In this document: piece by piece, positions 27,457-37,282 of the stretch
Position numbering within the stretch: position 1 is the first letter of the stretch
Layout of the letters: each line of letters starts with the position of its first letter
NCBI GenBank assembly: GCA_963779325.1
Contig: CAVZXS010000037.1
Span: 496,001-560,000 of the forward strand
Reading direction: 5' to 3'
DNA from: CAVZXS01 sp963779325
Lineage (GTDB): Bacteria; Bacteroidota; Bacteroidia; Chitinophagales; Chitinophagaceae
Length of the DNA stretch: 64,000 nucleotides
Notes under the pieces: model-generated
What the model was told of the DNA's origin: nothing
Database searches by the model: none
Seen by the model: only the letters and a program-made list of their open reading frames with translations
Position numbers and translations under genes: made by a program

Positions 27457-28089
27457 ATGAATTATCATTTTGTAACTATTGAAGGAAATATAGGCGCCGG
27501 CAAAACAACTTTAGCTCATTTATTAAGCAAGCACTACAATGCCCGTCTTATTTTAGAGCAGTTTGCCGACAATCCTTTCCTGCCTAAGTTTTACGAGAAT
27601 CCGCAACAATACGCTTTCCCGCTGGAATTGTTTTTTATGGCCGAGCGTTTTAAGCAATTAAAAGAATTGATTCAGCAAAAAGATATGTTTCAAAGTCTTA
27701 CTATTTCCGATTATCTTTTTACCAAGTGCTTATTATTCGCCAAGGTTAATTTACCCGATGATGAGTTTCGGTTATATCAACGCCTGTTTGATATTATTCA
27801 CCAGCAACTCATGCAGCCCGATATAATTATTTACCTGCATACACCGGTGCAAAAACTACAGCAAAACATAAAAAAAAGAAACCGCAGCTACGAACAGAAA
27901 ATCCCGGACGAATATCTCTTTAGCATACAGGAAACATATACACATTACATAAAGCAACATAATTTTAAAACTCTTTTTGTAGATGCGGGTAATGCGGATT
28001 TTTTGGGCAATGAAAAACACCTGCAAACTATTATTGATGCGCTGGATAAAGACTATGAAAACGGACAGCATTATATTTCTCTGCCATGA
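27457..28089 (+). CDS. Deoxynucleoside kinase
   Basis: Phosphorylates deoxynucleosides for salvage (deoxyadenosine/deoxyguanosine/deoxycytidine-type; exact substrate uncertain). ATG at 27457 is chosen because it is followed at once by the P-loop 'EGNIGAGKTTLAHLLSKHY'; the longer frame starting 75 bp upstream is spurious. Other family marks are 'LEQFADNPFLPKFYENPQQY', 'LEFFMAERFKQL'-type substrate region ('LELFFMAERFKQL'), 'SDYLFTKCLLFA', and the LID lysine/arginines 'KKRNRSYEQKIP'. About 210 residues, within the usual range. It overlaps the next gene by 4 bp (ATGA), consistent with an operon. Confidence 0.9.
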   Translation: MNYHFVTIEGNIGAGKTTLAHLLSKHYNARLILEQFADNPFLPKFYENPQQYAFPLELFFMAERFKQLKELIQQKDMFQSLTISDYLFTKCLLFAKVNLPDDEFRLYQRLFDIIHQQLMQPDIIIYLHTPVQKLQQNIKKRNRSYEQKIPDEYLFSIQETYTHYIKQHNFKTLFVDAGNADFLGNEKHLQTIIDALDKDYENGQHYISLP

Positions 28090-29336
28090 AAGATGATGAT
28101 ATACAAACAAGCAAAAGCAAGTATACAGTAATTAATAAAGAATTTACACTGTTTATAGCAGCTCGTATTTTATTTATTGCCGGCCTGCGCATGGCGCCTG
28201 TTTTATTGGGGTGGAAACTTTACGAAATTACCGGCAGCAAATTATCTCTTGGTATTTTAGGTTTATCCGAAGTTATACCGGCAATTGCACTTGCTTTACC
28301 CGCAGGTGTTAAAGTTGATAAAAGCAACAAGCATAAACTTATCAGTATTTGTATCAGTATTTATTTCCTGCTTATGCTCGGGTTACTCCTCTTTACTTCG
28401 TCGTGGTTTTTACATAATACATCAAGACATGCAGCGGAGTGGTGCCTTTATGCAATTGTATTTGGTACTGGAGCTGTACGTGCATTCAGCGGACCGGCTA
28501 TCAATGCTTTTATGGTACAATTAATTCCTTCCGCGTCCATTGTTAGAGCGGTTTCTATAAATAGCATGAGCTGGTTGATAGCGGCGGTAGCGGGTCCTGC
28601 TATTGCGGGTTTGTTATTGGGCTATACAAATATTACCATTTCGTTTGCTATCGTCTGTGCGGCTGTTTTGGTTTCGCTTTTTATATTTCAATTTATAAAA
28701 CCAAAACCGATAAGTTGGCAGCAGGGCAGCAGCAAAACTTGGGATGCTGTAAAAGACGGTTTACGATTTGTGTTGAAACAAAAAGCATTATTGGGCGCTA
28801 TGAGTTTGGATATGTTCGCCGTTTTATTTGGCGGCGCCGTAGCGCTGTTACCTGTTTTTGCAAAAGATATTTTGCATACCGGTCCGCAGGGGCTCGGTTG
28901 GTTAATAGCTGCTACATACTTGGGTAATTTTATTGCTATTGCGGTACTTACCTGGAAACCGCTGAAAAATAAACAGGGAAAAAAATTACTTTACTCTGTT
29001 GCAGGTTTTGGTATTTGTATTTTAGTATTCGCTATTTCAAAAAATTTTTGGTTGAGTTTTGCGGCTTTATTTGTCAGCGGCCTGTTTGACGGAGTAAGTG
29101 TTATCATCCGCGGCACGGTAGTACAGTTATTTGTACCCGATAATATGCGTGGTCGTGTATCGGCCGTTAATTCAATGTTTATTAATTCTTCTAATGAATT
29201 GGGGCAATTTGAAAGCGGGGTCGCAGCATCTGCAATGGGCACGGTACCGTCTGTAATTTTTGGTGGCTGTATGACGCTGCTGATAACAATTATTACCTGG
29301 GTAAAAGCCCCTAAACTTCGTACATTCGAATATTAA
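28086..29336 (+). CDS. Major facilitator superfamily transporter
   Basis: A 416-residue inner-membrane secondary transporter of the MFS family, in the group that includes EntS-like exporters. It has about 12 hydrophobic segments (for example 'FIAARILFIAGLRMAPVLLG', 'LGILGLSEVIPAIALALP', 'LLMLGLLLFTSSWF', 'FAAVLFGGAVALLPVF'-type 'MFAVLFGGAVALLPVF') and an MFS loop 2-3 motif at 'GVKVDKSNKHKLI'. Substrate unknown. The start ATG overlaps the stop of the deoxynucleoside kinase, so the two are translationally coupled. No regulator is adjacent. Confidence 0.92.
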   Translation: MKDDDIQTSKSKYTVINKEFTLFIAARILFIAGLRMAPVLLGWKLYEITGSKLSLGILGLSEVIPAIALALPAGVKVDKSNKHKLISICISIYFLLMLGLLLFTSSWFLHNTSRHAAEWCLYAIVFGTGAVRAFSGPAINAFMVQLIPSASIVRAVSINSMSWLIAAVAGPAIAGLLLGYTNITISFAIVCAAVLVSLFIFQFIKPKPISWQQGSSKTWDAVKDGLRFVLKQKALLGAMSLDMFAVLFGGAVALLPVFAKDILHTGPQGLGWLIAATYLGNFIAIAVLTWKPLKNKQGKKLLYSVAGFGICILVFAISKNFWLSFAALFVSGLFDGVSVIIRGTVVQLFVPDNMRGRVSAVNSMFINSSNELGQFESGVAASAMGTVPSVIFGGCMTLLITIITWVKAPKLRTFEY

Positions 29337-29384
29337 AACTCAAAGAATCTTGTAAAATTTACTGCTATACTTTTTCGTGTCTGC

Positions 29385-29870
29385 TCATTTAGAAGACTCT
29401 ATCAATTTTTCAAACACATAATAAGTAATAGGGCAAAAGGTTGAATTCTTCAGCGCCAACGGTTGACGCTTCAGCATAAAATCAGTATCCATATACGGAA
29501 ACCGGGCACAATCGGCGGGTCGCACATCATATATACCGCAATGATTATCGCTGCCTAAAAACGGACAGGGTTTTTCTTTGGTTACATGATCCCCTTCTTC
29601 ATCGGTTCTTAAATATTTATCTTTAAAATCGCCTTCGCTCATTCCCAGGTATTTACTGATGCGTTTTATGTCGGGCGGCTTAAACCTGGGAGAATAGTGT
29701 TTGCAACAATTAGCACATTGCAGGCAATCAATTTTGGCAAATGCCTCTTCATTCAATTGCGGCAATTGCTTAAGTACGGCGTTTTTATTGGCCCGGTGGA
29801 GCATTTTTTTATACTCTTTTTGTCTTTCACCCGATTTTTTCTCCCAGTTGGTCAGCAAGTCTTTCTGCAT
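29385..29870 (-). CDS. YkgJ-family cysteine-cluster protein
   Basis: A 161-residue cytoplasmic protein with the zinc/iron-binding cysteine cluster of the YkgJ family: 'IDCLQCANCCKHYSPRF' (Cys at about 49, 52, 55 and 56) and, later, 'PCPFLGSDNHCGIYDVRPAD' and 'DCARFPYMDT'. These cysteines are thought to bind a metal; the family is otherwise uncharacterised. The ATG at 29870 gives a typical N-terminus (MQKDLLTNWEKKSGE). It faces the MFS gene end and is divergent from gcvP. Confidence 0.88.
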   Translation of the reverse strand: MQKDLLTNWEKKSGERQKEYKKMLHRANKNAVLKQLPQLNEEAFAKIDCLQCANCCKHYSPRFKPPDIKRISKYLGMSEGDFKDKYLRTDEEGDHVTKEKPCPFLGSDNHCGIYDVRPADCARFPYMDTDFMLKRQPLALKNSTFCPITYYVFEKLIESSK

Positions 29871-30053
29871 AAAACAAAATTAACGCTGTTAATCCATTCC
29901 ACCTCTTTTCCCCGGTATTAAACAAATGAATGGTAGTAAGGGATTGAACCCTTAATTTTGCCAACTTGATTGGAGTACTCAATTAATAGTTCGCAAAAAA
30001 GCAGGATTTAGTGTGAATTATTAATCACAAAAAAACAAAAAACAACACCCCGC

Positions 30054-32942
30054 ATGAATCTCTTCGAACAACAACAAAATGAGTTTTCGCACCGACACAT
30101 CGGCCCCAATGATAACGACACAAAAAAGATGCTGGCGACTATCGGCGAAGAAAGCCTTGAATCGCTGATTGAAAAAACCGTGCCTTCCGGTATCCGAATG
30201 AATAAAGCCTTGAATATTCCGGCGGCTATGAGTGAGCAGGAATACCTGAACCATATAAAAGAAGTTTCGTTAAAAAATAAAGTTTTTAAAAATTATATCG
30301 GCCAGGGTTATTACGATACTATTACGCCAAGTGTAATTCTGAGAAATGTTTTTGAAAACCCGGGATGGTATACACAGTATACACCTTACCAAGCCGAAAT
30401 TTCACAAGGACGTTTGGAAAGTTTGCTGAATTACCAAACCATGGTGAGTGACTTAACGGCCCTTCCCATAGCGAATGCATCCTTATTAGACGAAGCCACG
30501 GCAGCCGCTGAAGCCATGACCATGTTTTTTAATACTTTAAATAAACAGGATCATATTGAAAGACCGAAATTTTTTGTAGATGAAAATATTTTCCCGCAAA
30601 CAAAGGATGTATTGGTTACAAGAGCTTTACCCATAGGTATTGAAATTGTTTTTGGAGATTATGCTAAAGCTGAATTGGATTCAACTTATTTTGGCGCTAT
30701 TGTTCAATACCCAAACAGCAAGGGCAATGTAGCAGATTACCGTTCTTTTATCGGCAAAGTGCATGACGCGGGTGCATTCGCAGTAATGGCAACTGATTTA
30801 TTAGCGCTTACCCTGCTTACCGCTCCCGGCGAATTGGGCGCAGATTGCGCAATCGGTTCGGCCCAGCGTTTTGGTGTCCCCTTAGGTTATGGCGGACCAC
30901 ATGCCGCGTTTATGTCTTGCAAAGATGAATTTAAAAGAAGTATCCCGGGTCGTATCATTGGTGTAAGTATTGATGCACAAGGCAACCGTGCACTGCGCAT
31001 GGCCTTGCAAACCCGTGAACAACATATTAAAAGAGAAAAAGCTACTTCAAATATTTGTACCGCGCAGGCATTACTGGCCAATATGGCTTCTTTGTATGCT
31101 GTTTTTCACGGGCCAAGAGGCTTAAAAAATATTGCTTCAAGAATTCATTTGCTTGCACAAAAATCAGAACAGGAATTACAGGAGCTTGGCCTTTCGCAAA
31201 TTAACGATCATTATTTTGATACCATAAAAATAACCGGCGCCGATGCAGCTAAAGTAAAAGCGGCGGCGGAAGCACATGAAATTAATTTTAATTACTGTGC
31301 CGATGGCAGTATTCAAATTAGTATTGATGAAACCACGGCGCTGAATGATATCTACACAATTAAAAAAGTATTTGCAGAAGCGACCGGTATAACGAAAGGC
31401 GCCAAGTCGGCTCATTTGCCGGGAGCGGTCAAACTTCCTGCTTCTTTAATCCGCGAAAGTTCTTACTTGCTGCATCCCAATTTTAATACACATCACAGCG
31501 AAAGCCAAATGATGCGATACATTAAGCAATTGGAAAATAAAGACCTTTCTTTAAATACATCCATGATTTCATTGGGCAGTTGCACCATGAAATTAAATGC
31601 TGCATCGGAAATGATTCCGTTGAGTTGGGCGCATTGGAGTAAGATACATCCGTTTGCGCCGGCCAATCAAACCCCAGGTTACAAACAGATGATTGATAAT
31701 TTATCGGATTATTTATGCGATATAACAGCGTTTGATGCGTGCAGCCTGCAGCCCAACAGCGGCGCACAGGGCGAATATGCAGGACTGCTAACCGTAAAAG
31801 CATTTCATGAAGCTAATAACGAGCATCATCGTAAAGTGATGTTGATTCCTATTTCGGCACATGGTACCAACCCGGCAAGTGCGGTAATGGCGGGTATGAA
31901 AGTAGTAGTAGTAAAAGCATTGGAGAACGGATATATAGATGTAGAAGACCTGAAAGTAAAAGCTGTACAGTACAGTAAGGAGCTGGCCGGCATTATGATT
32001 ACTTACCCCAGCACCTATGGTGTGTATGAGGAAACAGTAAAAGATATTACAGCTATTATTCACCAACACGGCGGACAGGTATATATGGATGGCGCCAATA
32101 TGAATGCACAGGTAGGATTGACCGCGCCGGGTTTAATAGGCGCTGATGTTTGCCATTTAAATTTACATAAAACATTTGCCATACCGCATGGCGGCGGCGG
32201 CCCGGGCATGGGACCTATTTGTGTTAAAAAACATTTAGCAAAATTTTTACCGGGTCATACGGCCCTTAATGCCCTGCCAGAGGAGAGAGCCACCAATGCT
32301 GTCTCTGCAGCGCCTTATGGTTCCGCATCTATTTTATTAATTTCTTATGGCTATATAAGAATGCTGGGTACAGAAGGTGTAAAAGCCGCTACTGAATATG
32401 CAATTTTAAATGCAAATTATATGCGTGCAAGATTGCAGGGAGCGTATGATATTTTATACACCAATCATCATGGTGAATGTGCACATGAATTTATTGTAGA
32501 CCTGAGACCTTTTAAGAAAACCGCCGAAATAGAAGCGGAAGATGTAGCTAAGAGATTAATTGATTACGGCTTTCATGCGCCTACCATGAGTTTTCCCGTA
32601 GCAGGAACAATTATGATAGAACCGACCGAGAGTGAAGACAAAGCAGAACTGGATCGTTTTTGTGATGCCATGCTCAGCATTCGCGAGGAAATAAAAGCGA
32701 TAGAAGAGGGCAAAGCGGATAAAAAAGATAATCCGTTGAAAAATGCGCCGCATACACAGTTTACAGTTACTGCCGATGAATGGAACCATTCTTATTCAAG
32801 ACAATCGGCTGCATTCCCGTTAGCTTATGTAAGTTTAAATAAATTTTGGCCAAGTGTAGCAAGAGTAAATAATACGCATGGCGACAGAAATCTTATTTGT
32901 ACTTGCGAGCCTGTAAGTTCATATGCAGAAGAAATGGCTTAA
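30054..32942 (+). CDS. gcvP: Glycine dehydrogenase (P-protein of the glycine cleavage system)
   Basis: PLP-dependent decarboxylase that starts glycine breakdown, passing a methylamine to lipoylated GcvH. The 962-residue product is a single polypeptide (the fused form, not the two-subunit one). The N-terminus 'SHRHIGPNDNDTKKMLATIG' is the family start. The PLP lysine is in 'HLNLHKTFAIPHGGGGPGMGP' (written in parts: 'LNLHKTFAIPHGGG', near residue 703). 'LGSCTMKLNAASEMIPL' and 'QPNSGAQGEYAGL' are further conserved blocks. It stands alone; gcvT and gcvH are not adjacent. A strong bidirectional terminator follows the stop. Confidence 0.97.
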   Translation: MNLFEQQQNEFSHRHIGPNDNDTKKMLATIGEESLESLIEKTVPSGIRMNKALNIPAAMSEQEYLNHIKEVSLKNKVFKNYIGQGYYDTITPSVILRNVFENPGWYTQYTPYQAEISQGRLESLLNYQTMVSDLTALPIANASLLDEATAAAEAMTMFFNTLNKQDHIERPKFFVDENIFPQTKDVLVTRALPIGIEIVFGDYAKAELDSTYFGAIVQYPNSKGNVADYRSFIGKVHDAGAFAVMATDLLALTLLTAPGELGADCAIGSAQRFGVPLGYGGPHAAFMSCKDEFKRSIPGRIIGVSIDAQGNRALRMALQTREQHIKREKATSNICTAQALLANMASLYAVFHGPRGLKNIASRIHLLAQKSEQELQELGLSQINDHYFDTIKITGADAAKVKAAAEAHEINFNYCADGSIQISIDETTALNDIYTIKKVFAEATGITKGAKSAHLPGAVKLPASLIRESSYLLHPNFNTHHSESQMMRYIKQLENKDLSLNTSMISLGSCTMKLNAASEMIPLSWAHWSKIHPFAPANQTPGYKQMIDNLSDYLCDITAFDACSLQPNSGAQGEYAGLLTVKAFHEANNEHHRKVMLIPISAHGTNPASAVMAGMKVVVVKALENGYIDVEDLKVKAVQYSKELAGIMITYPSTYGVYEETVKDITAIIHQHGGQVYMDGANMNAQVGLTAPGLIGADVCHLNLHKTFAIPHGGGGPGMGPICVKKHLAKFLPGHTALNALPEERATNAVSAAPYGSASILLISYGYIRMLGTEGVKAATEYAILNANYMRARLQGAYDILYTNHHGECAHEFIVDLRPFKKTAEIEAEDVAKRLIDYGFHAPTMSFPVAGTIMIEPTESEDKAELDRFCDAMLSIREEIKAIEEGKADKKDNPLKNAPHTQFTVTADEWNHSYSRQSAAFPLAYVSLNKFWPSVARVNNTHGDRNLICTCEPVSSYAEEMA

Positions 32943-32960
32943 AGAAAAGAAATTTAATTA

Positions 32961-33008
32961 AAAAGAATCGCTCCCTCTATTTTTCAATATTAAAGGGAGC
33001 GATTCTTT
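32961..33008. terminator. Bidirectional rho-independent terminator
   Basis: A 12-bp perfect stem, GAATCGCTCCCT / AGGGAGCGATTC, with an AT-rich loop, flanked by A and T runs. It lies between gcvP (rightward) and the histidine kinase (leftward) and can serve both. Confidence 0.85.
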
Positions 33009-33034
33009 CGTATAAGAGATTTGAAAAAAATAAA

Positions 33035-34456
33035 CTACGCGTTGGGTAATGTAAAAGAGAAAATGCTGCCTTTGCCGGGCATACTTTCAATATGCAATTT
33101 GCCGCCATTTTTTTCTAAGAATTCTTTGCAAAGTACCAAGCCGAGGCCGGTACCCTGTTCCTGCGCCGTTCCGTTTGTAGAGTAAAAATTTTGGCTTTGT
33201 ATTTCCTGCATTTCTTTATTACTGATACCTTTCCCAGAATCTTTCACATATACTTCGGTAAAAGAAGATCTTTCGGAAGCGCCGATAGAAACACTGCCGC
33301 CCGGAGAAGTAAACTTAATAGCGTTTGAAATTAAATTACGCAATACAAGATTGATCATATCCCTGTCGGCCCATAAATAGACACGATCAGTGGCCCTGTT
33401 TTCTATTTTAATTTTTTTGGCATCCGCCTGTAAGTTCATCAATCGCAATACATCGTCAATTACTTCTTTTGCATTGATAGCCTGCGCCTTTACAATATCC
33501 GCCTGCATCTGCGACTTAGCCCACTGCAATAAGTTTTCCATCAGGCTTACGGTATAATTAAGATCATTCTGTACGTCGGGAATGAATTCTACTATTTGTT
33601 CCGAAGACATTTTTTGACTCTGCATGTTATCAAACAAATTGCGCAGGGCGTACAAAGGAGTTTTCAGGTCATGCGAGATAACTGAAAAAGTTTTATTCTT
33701 TAATGAATTCAACCGGTCAAGTTCCTGCGCTTGTTTTTGCAAACGTTCCGCCTGTATTTCAATTTCTTTATTGGTTTTATGAAGTACATCATTCTTTAAT
33801 AAAATATGGCTCTGGTAACTTGTATTCTCGGTCTTAATTAAATACAGTCCGTAAAATATATAAAGTATAGACAAACCCTGGTTGATAAGGTAAGCGGTAA
33901 AATTTGTTTGTGATAATTGATAAGGATAGGTTTTCCAAACGACGGCGAGAATAAAATAACTAACCATTGAAAAACAAATGGAAAAAATCATATACCCTAA
34001 ATCCTGCAAAAAGAAAACGGAAAGTATACCGTACAAAACAAAGGAAAGCTCTACCCCGAGATTAATACCGTGCATGTAAATAATACAAATGAAAACAGGA
34101 TAGAGAAAGAAATAAGCAACCAGTGCTTCTTTCGTTTTATGGTAAGCATTCATCAGCAATACACCAACACTCAATAAAGCCGGCAGGCAAACTTTTATCC
34201 ATCCGTCGGCCGGGAAGTTGTGTGCATTATAAAGAATGAGTACCGGTAATGCAATACCTGTAAGCAGCTGAAAAAAAATAAGGTTATTGAAGACACCCAA
34301 TTTACTCTTTTCTCCCTCGCTCATTTCCGGGGTAATACCAATACGCTTTACTTTACCCGAGAATACCTCTATGTGTTTTTGTAATGTTTTTAATTTGTCA
34401 GCAAATGTTTCTATTTGCTGATTTTGAGATTGCGACAATGGAGATAAATATCTCAT
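33035..34456 (-). CDS. Sensor histidine kinase
   Basis: A 473-residue membrane-bound sensor kinase. The N-terminal half holds about six hydrophobic segments (for example 'VLILYNAHNFPADGW' and 'KTKEALVAYFFLYPVFICII', positions about 50-210), then a coiled linker ('TNKEIEIQAERLQKQAQELD'). The kinase core has the H-box 'SVISHDLKTPLYALRNLFDN' (phospho-accepting His), N-box 'LVLRNLISNAIKF', G1 'VKDSGKGISNKEM' and G2 'GTGLGLVLCKEFLEKNGGKL'. It lacks a receiver domain and no response regulator gene is adjacent, so it is an orphan here. Ends 'GSIFSFTLPNA'. Confidence 0.93.
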   Translation of the reverse strand: MRYLSPLSQSQNQQIETFADKLKTLQKHIEVFSGKVKRIGITPEMSEGEKSKLGVFNNLIFFQLLTGIALPVLILYNAHNFPADGWIKVCLPALLSVGVLLMNAYHKTKEALVAYFFLYPVFICIIYMHGINLGVELSFVLYGILSVFFLQDLGYMIFSICFSMVSYFILAVVWKTYPYQLSQTNFTAYLINQGLSILYIFYGLYLIKTENTSYQSHILLKNDVLHKTNKEIEIQAERLQKQAQELDRLNSLKNKTFSVISHDLKTPLYALRNLFDNMQSQKMSSEQIVEFIPDVQNDLNYTVSLMENLLQWAKSQMQADIVKAQAINAKEVIDDVLRLMNLQADAKKIKIENRATDRVYLWADRDMINLVLRNLISNAIKFTSPGGSVSIGASERSSFTEVYVKDSGKGISNKEMQEIQSQNFYSTNGTAQEQGTGLGLVLCKEFLEKNGGKLHIESMPGKGSIFSFTLPNA

Positions 34457-34650
34457 AGGAAAAAATTGGATTGTAGTGGATTTCTAGAGGTCTAAATTCG
34501 GGAATTAATACGGGCTTTATTAAAAAAGAGAACAGAATCTCTTCAGCACCGGTAATTTTACCTTTTTAGAAATGGTAAAAGCACTTTAAAACTCCGCTTT
34601 ATACCTGTGCCGGTAAACGGAGGGCCGGTAAAAGCATTGTCAACAAAAAC

Positions 34651-34682
34651 AAAAGAGCTCCGCACAAATTTGTCCGAAGCTC
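34651..34682 (-). terminator. Rho-independent terminator of the processing protease gene
   Basis: GAGCTTCG-GACAAATTTGTG-CGGAGCTC hairpin followed in the leftward direction by a T-rich run. It lies just after the stop of the gene ending at 34706. Confidence 0.75.
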
Positions 34683-34705
34683 ATTGAATGTCATAAAATT
34701 TTTTC

Positions 34706-36868
34706 TTAAAATGCTTTTTTAGGCACTTCAGTTTTTATAGAATTATTTTGAACCAATGACCGCTCGGATATCATGTCTTTTACAACTTTAACCGCTTGGT
34801 CAAGATAAATATCTTTTTTCAGAGTCTTTAACCAGTTAGTGAAACGATCCTGTTTGTCTTTATCACTCTTTAAAGCAGCCTCGTCACGCTGCAAAGCATT
34901 TACTGAAAGTTCTTCTGTAAGCGTAAGTAAAGACTGTAATTGCTTTACAGTAGAACGAATCATTTTTTGCTCTTTGCGAAACTTATCAATTTGCAGGGAG
35001 TATTCTTTATCGTTTTGCTTAGCCAGCCAGTCGGCATTTTCTTTAATCAGTTTAAAAGTCAAACTTTTATCCAGCCTGTCTTTACTCGCTTTTTGAATAG
35101 CGCTTAATGAGTAACCGGCATTCCAGTTAGAATAATTCGCTTTCGTTATTTCATCCCAAGGCAATGCATTTGGATCATCTTTTTCACGAAACTTATAGTT
35201 CTCCATATTATCGGGCAATACAATATCGGAGCTTACACCCTTTAACTGTGTAGAGCCGCCATTGATGCGATAGAATTTTTGCAATGTCAATTTTACCGTT
35301 CCCAATTCTGAGTTAGAACCTCCCATGGAATTACCGCCGCTTGATACCAAATCAAGACCGAGGTTACGCTGCACTGTACCCTTACCATAAGTAGTAGTAC
35401 TGCCAATAACAACACCGCGACCGTAGTCCTGTATAGCTGCAGCAAAAATTTCAGATGCAGATGCGCTGAATTCATTTACCATAACCGCCAGCGGGCCGTC
35501 GTATAGTATATTCTTATCTTTATCACGGAGGATGCTTGGTCTGCCTTCACGATCTTTTACCTGCACTATAGGGCCTTCATCTATAAACAAGCCGGCCATT
35601 TGTACCACATCGTATAAAGAACCGCCGCCGTTATTGCGCAAATCAATTACAATACCGTCAACTTTTTCTTCTTTCAATTTCATTACTTCTTTTGCTACGT
35701 CTATGTAACTTCTCGGTCCGTTGGGGCTTTCAAAATCAGCATAAAACTCAGGCAGAAAAATATACCCGATTTTAGAATTTTCATTTTTTACAATAGCGCT
35801 GCGTGCATAGGTTTCATCCTGTACAATTTTATCACGTATCAATGAAATGGTGCTGATGGTACCGTCCTGCTTTTTTAAAGTAAGTTTTACTTCCGTGCCT
35901 TTTGTACCGCGAATGAGTTTTACCGCATCCTCTACCAAAAAGCCGGTCAATTCCACAGGCTCTTCTTTTCCCTGCGCTACTTTTAAAATAATATCGCCGG
36001 TTTTTACATCGCCGCTTTTCCAGGCAGGGCTGCCGGTCAATAAACTATTAATTTTAATATTACCTTCATCATAAGCCAGTGAAGCGCCGATACCGAAAAA
36101 CTGTCCGCTCATTTGTTCATCAAAATATCTTTTGTCTACCGGCGGAAAGAAATCGGTATGCGGATCCATTGTATTGGTAATTATTTTTACAAATACATTG
36201 AATTTATCATCATCAGAAAATTTGAAACGATAACGTTCAAAAGTTCTGTTCAACGCCTTTCTTACTTTTTCCCTGGCATCTTTCTCAAGCTCTTCATCTG
36301 TTTTTACAGTAAAGCCTTCTTTGCCTTTATTTTTATCCCGCACATCAATCATATCGGCATAGCGATCCAATACGAGGTATTTTACTTTTTTGCGCCAAGC
36401 TTCATTACGTTCTTCGGCGGAAGCGGTAAATTTCAGTTTATCGGAATCCAATACTACGTTTTCATCTTTTGTAAAATCGAAGGGCTTATCAAGCAACTCA
36501 GTATAAATTTTAGCCGCTTCTTCTTTGCGCATATCGAATACCTTGCCGGCGGCAAGGAAGAACTCCACATTGGCGCCTTTAATTTCATCGTCAATACGCG
36601 TTTCAAATTTTTGCAGGGCAACGATATCTTCTTTCAGAAAAATATTTTTATCCTGGTCCAATGCATCCAGGTATTCTTTAAATATTTTTTTGGAAAAATC
36701 ATCATTGATTTCCTTAGGGCTGAAGTGACCTTCGGTAAGCATTTCGCCCACGCTTTTCAAAATTTTTTCGTATTTGCCCGGTGGAGTTTTAGTTCCGGTT
36801 CCCATAGAATTGAAGGCAAGGAAAGTTCCCGCCCCAAAGACCAACAACACAATCGGTAATCTTTTCAT
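34706..36868 (-). CDS. C-terminal processing protease (tail-specific protease, S41)
   Basis: Periplasmic serine protease of the Prc/Tsp type that trims or degrades proteins from their C-terminus and influences the envelope and peptidoglycan enzymes. The ATG at 36868 (MKRLPIVLLVFGAGTFLAF) starts the signal peptide; the longer frame 156 bp upstream is unlikely. Domain order: N-terminal Prc domain ('EEAAKIYTELLDKPFDF', 'DRYADMIDVRDKNKGKEGF'), PDZ domain ('GIGASLAYDEGNIKINSL', about residues 250-340), S41 peptidase with the catalytic Ser in 'NEFSASASEIFAAAIQDYG' and Lys in 'TYGKGTVQ'. About 720 residues. tRNA-His lies upstream on the opposite strand. Confidence 0.93.
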   Translation of the reverse strand: MKRLPIVLLVFGAGTFLAFNSMGTGTKTPPGKYEKILKSVGEMLTEGHFSPKEINDDFSKKIFKEYLDALDQDKNIFLKEDIVALQKFETRIDDEIKGANVEFFLAAGKVFDMRKEEAAKIYTELLDKPFDFTKDENVVLDSDKLKFTASAEERNEAWRKKVKYLVLDRYADMIDVRDKNKGKEGFTVKTDEELEKDAREKVRKALNRTFERYRFKFSDDDKFNVFVKIITNTMDPHTDFFPPVDKRYFDEQMSGQFFGIGASLAYDEGNIKINSLLTGSPAWKSGDVKTGDIILKVAQGKEEPVELTGFLVEDAVKLIRGTKGTEVKLTLKKQDGTISTISLIRDKIVQDETYARSAIVKNENSKIGYIFLPEFYADFESPNGPRSYIDVAKEVMKLKEEKVDGIVIDLRNNGGGSLYDVVQMAGLFIDEGPIVQVKDREGRPSILRDKDKNILYDGPLAVMVNEFSASASEIFAAAIQDYGRGVVIGSTTTYGKGTVQRNLGLDLVSSGGNSMGGSNSELGTVKLTLQKFYRINGGSTQLKGVSSDIVLPDNMENYKFREKDDPNALPWDEITKANYSNWNAGYSLSAIQKASKDRLDKSLTFKLIKENADWLAKQNDKEYSLQIDKFRKEQKMIRSTVKQLQSLLTLTEELSVNALQRDEAALKSDKDKQDRFTNWLKTLKKDIYLDQAVKVVKDMISERSLVQNNSIKTEVPKKAF

Positions 36869-37092
36869 ATTTGTCAGGTATTTAAAAGCTTGTTTAAGCA
36901 TCCTCAAAAATAACGTAAAAACGGGGGTTTTGGTACTCAGCTTCATTTTTAACAAAGGTTTTTTGATGAATGGCCCTGCCGGGAGGTTCCGAAATCGGTT
37001 GCTACATAAAAATTTGTTTATCATTTCTTTTTACCGTGCCTTCATTTCATGTATTTTTGCTGTCCGCAAATAAGTATATTTGCGAATCATAT

Positions 37093-37167
37093 GGTAGCTA
37101 TAGCTCAGTTGGTTAGAGCATCAGATTGTGGTTCTGAGGGTCGTGGGTTCGAGCCCCATTAGTTACC
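37093..37167 (+). tRNA. tRNA-His (anticodon GTG)
   Basis: A cloverleaf with the extra 5' G paired to C73, acceptor GTAGCTA / TAGTTAC, D arm GCTC...GAGC, anticodon stem-loop CAGATTGTGGTTCTG reading GTG, and T arm GTGGGTTCGAGCCCCAT. The 3' CCA is not encoded. A terminator hairpin follows directly. Confidence 0.95.
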
Positions 37168-37170
37168 CGG

Positions 37171-37206
37171 ATAAACCCCTGAAAAGTTCGGGGGTTTATT
37201 TTTTTA
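37171..37206 (+). terminator. Rho-independent terminator of tRNA-His
   Basis: ATAAACCCC / GGGGTTTAT hairpin followed by a run of T, immediately after the tRNA. Confidence 0.85.
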
Positions 37207-37282
37207 TACACGTCCTGTTTTTTCCTACGTAAAAAACGGGAGAGAGCAGCCTTTGAGGATTTTTATTAAAATTGAATACTTT

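Noticed and set aside
29930..29961. T-arm-like sequence (AAGGGTTCAATCCCTT on the minus strand) upstream of gcvP
   Set aside because: No D or anticodon arm could be found; a single short inverted repeat is not enough for a tRNA or an attachment site.
29871..30053. A glycine riboswitch before gcvP
   Set aside because: I could not find the paired glycine-aptamer core; only a weak TAATTTTG box at 29953 is present.
36113..36859. A 248-codon open frame on the plus strand
   Set aside because: It is antisense to the processing protease with its PDZ and S41 motifs and has no recognisable domain.
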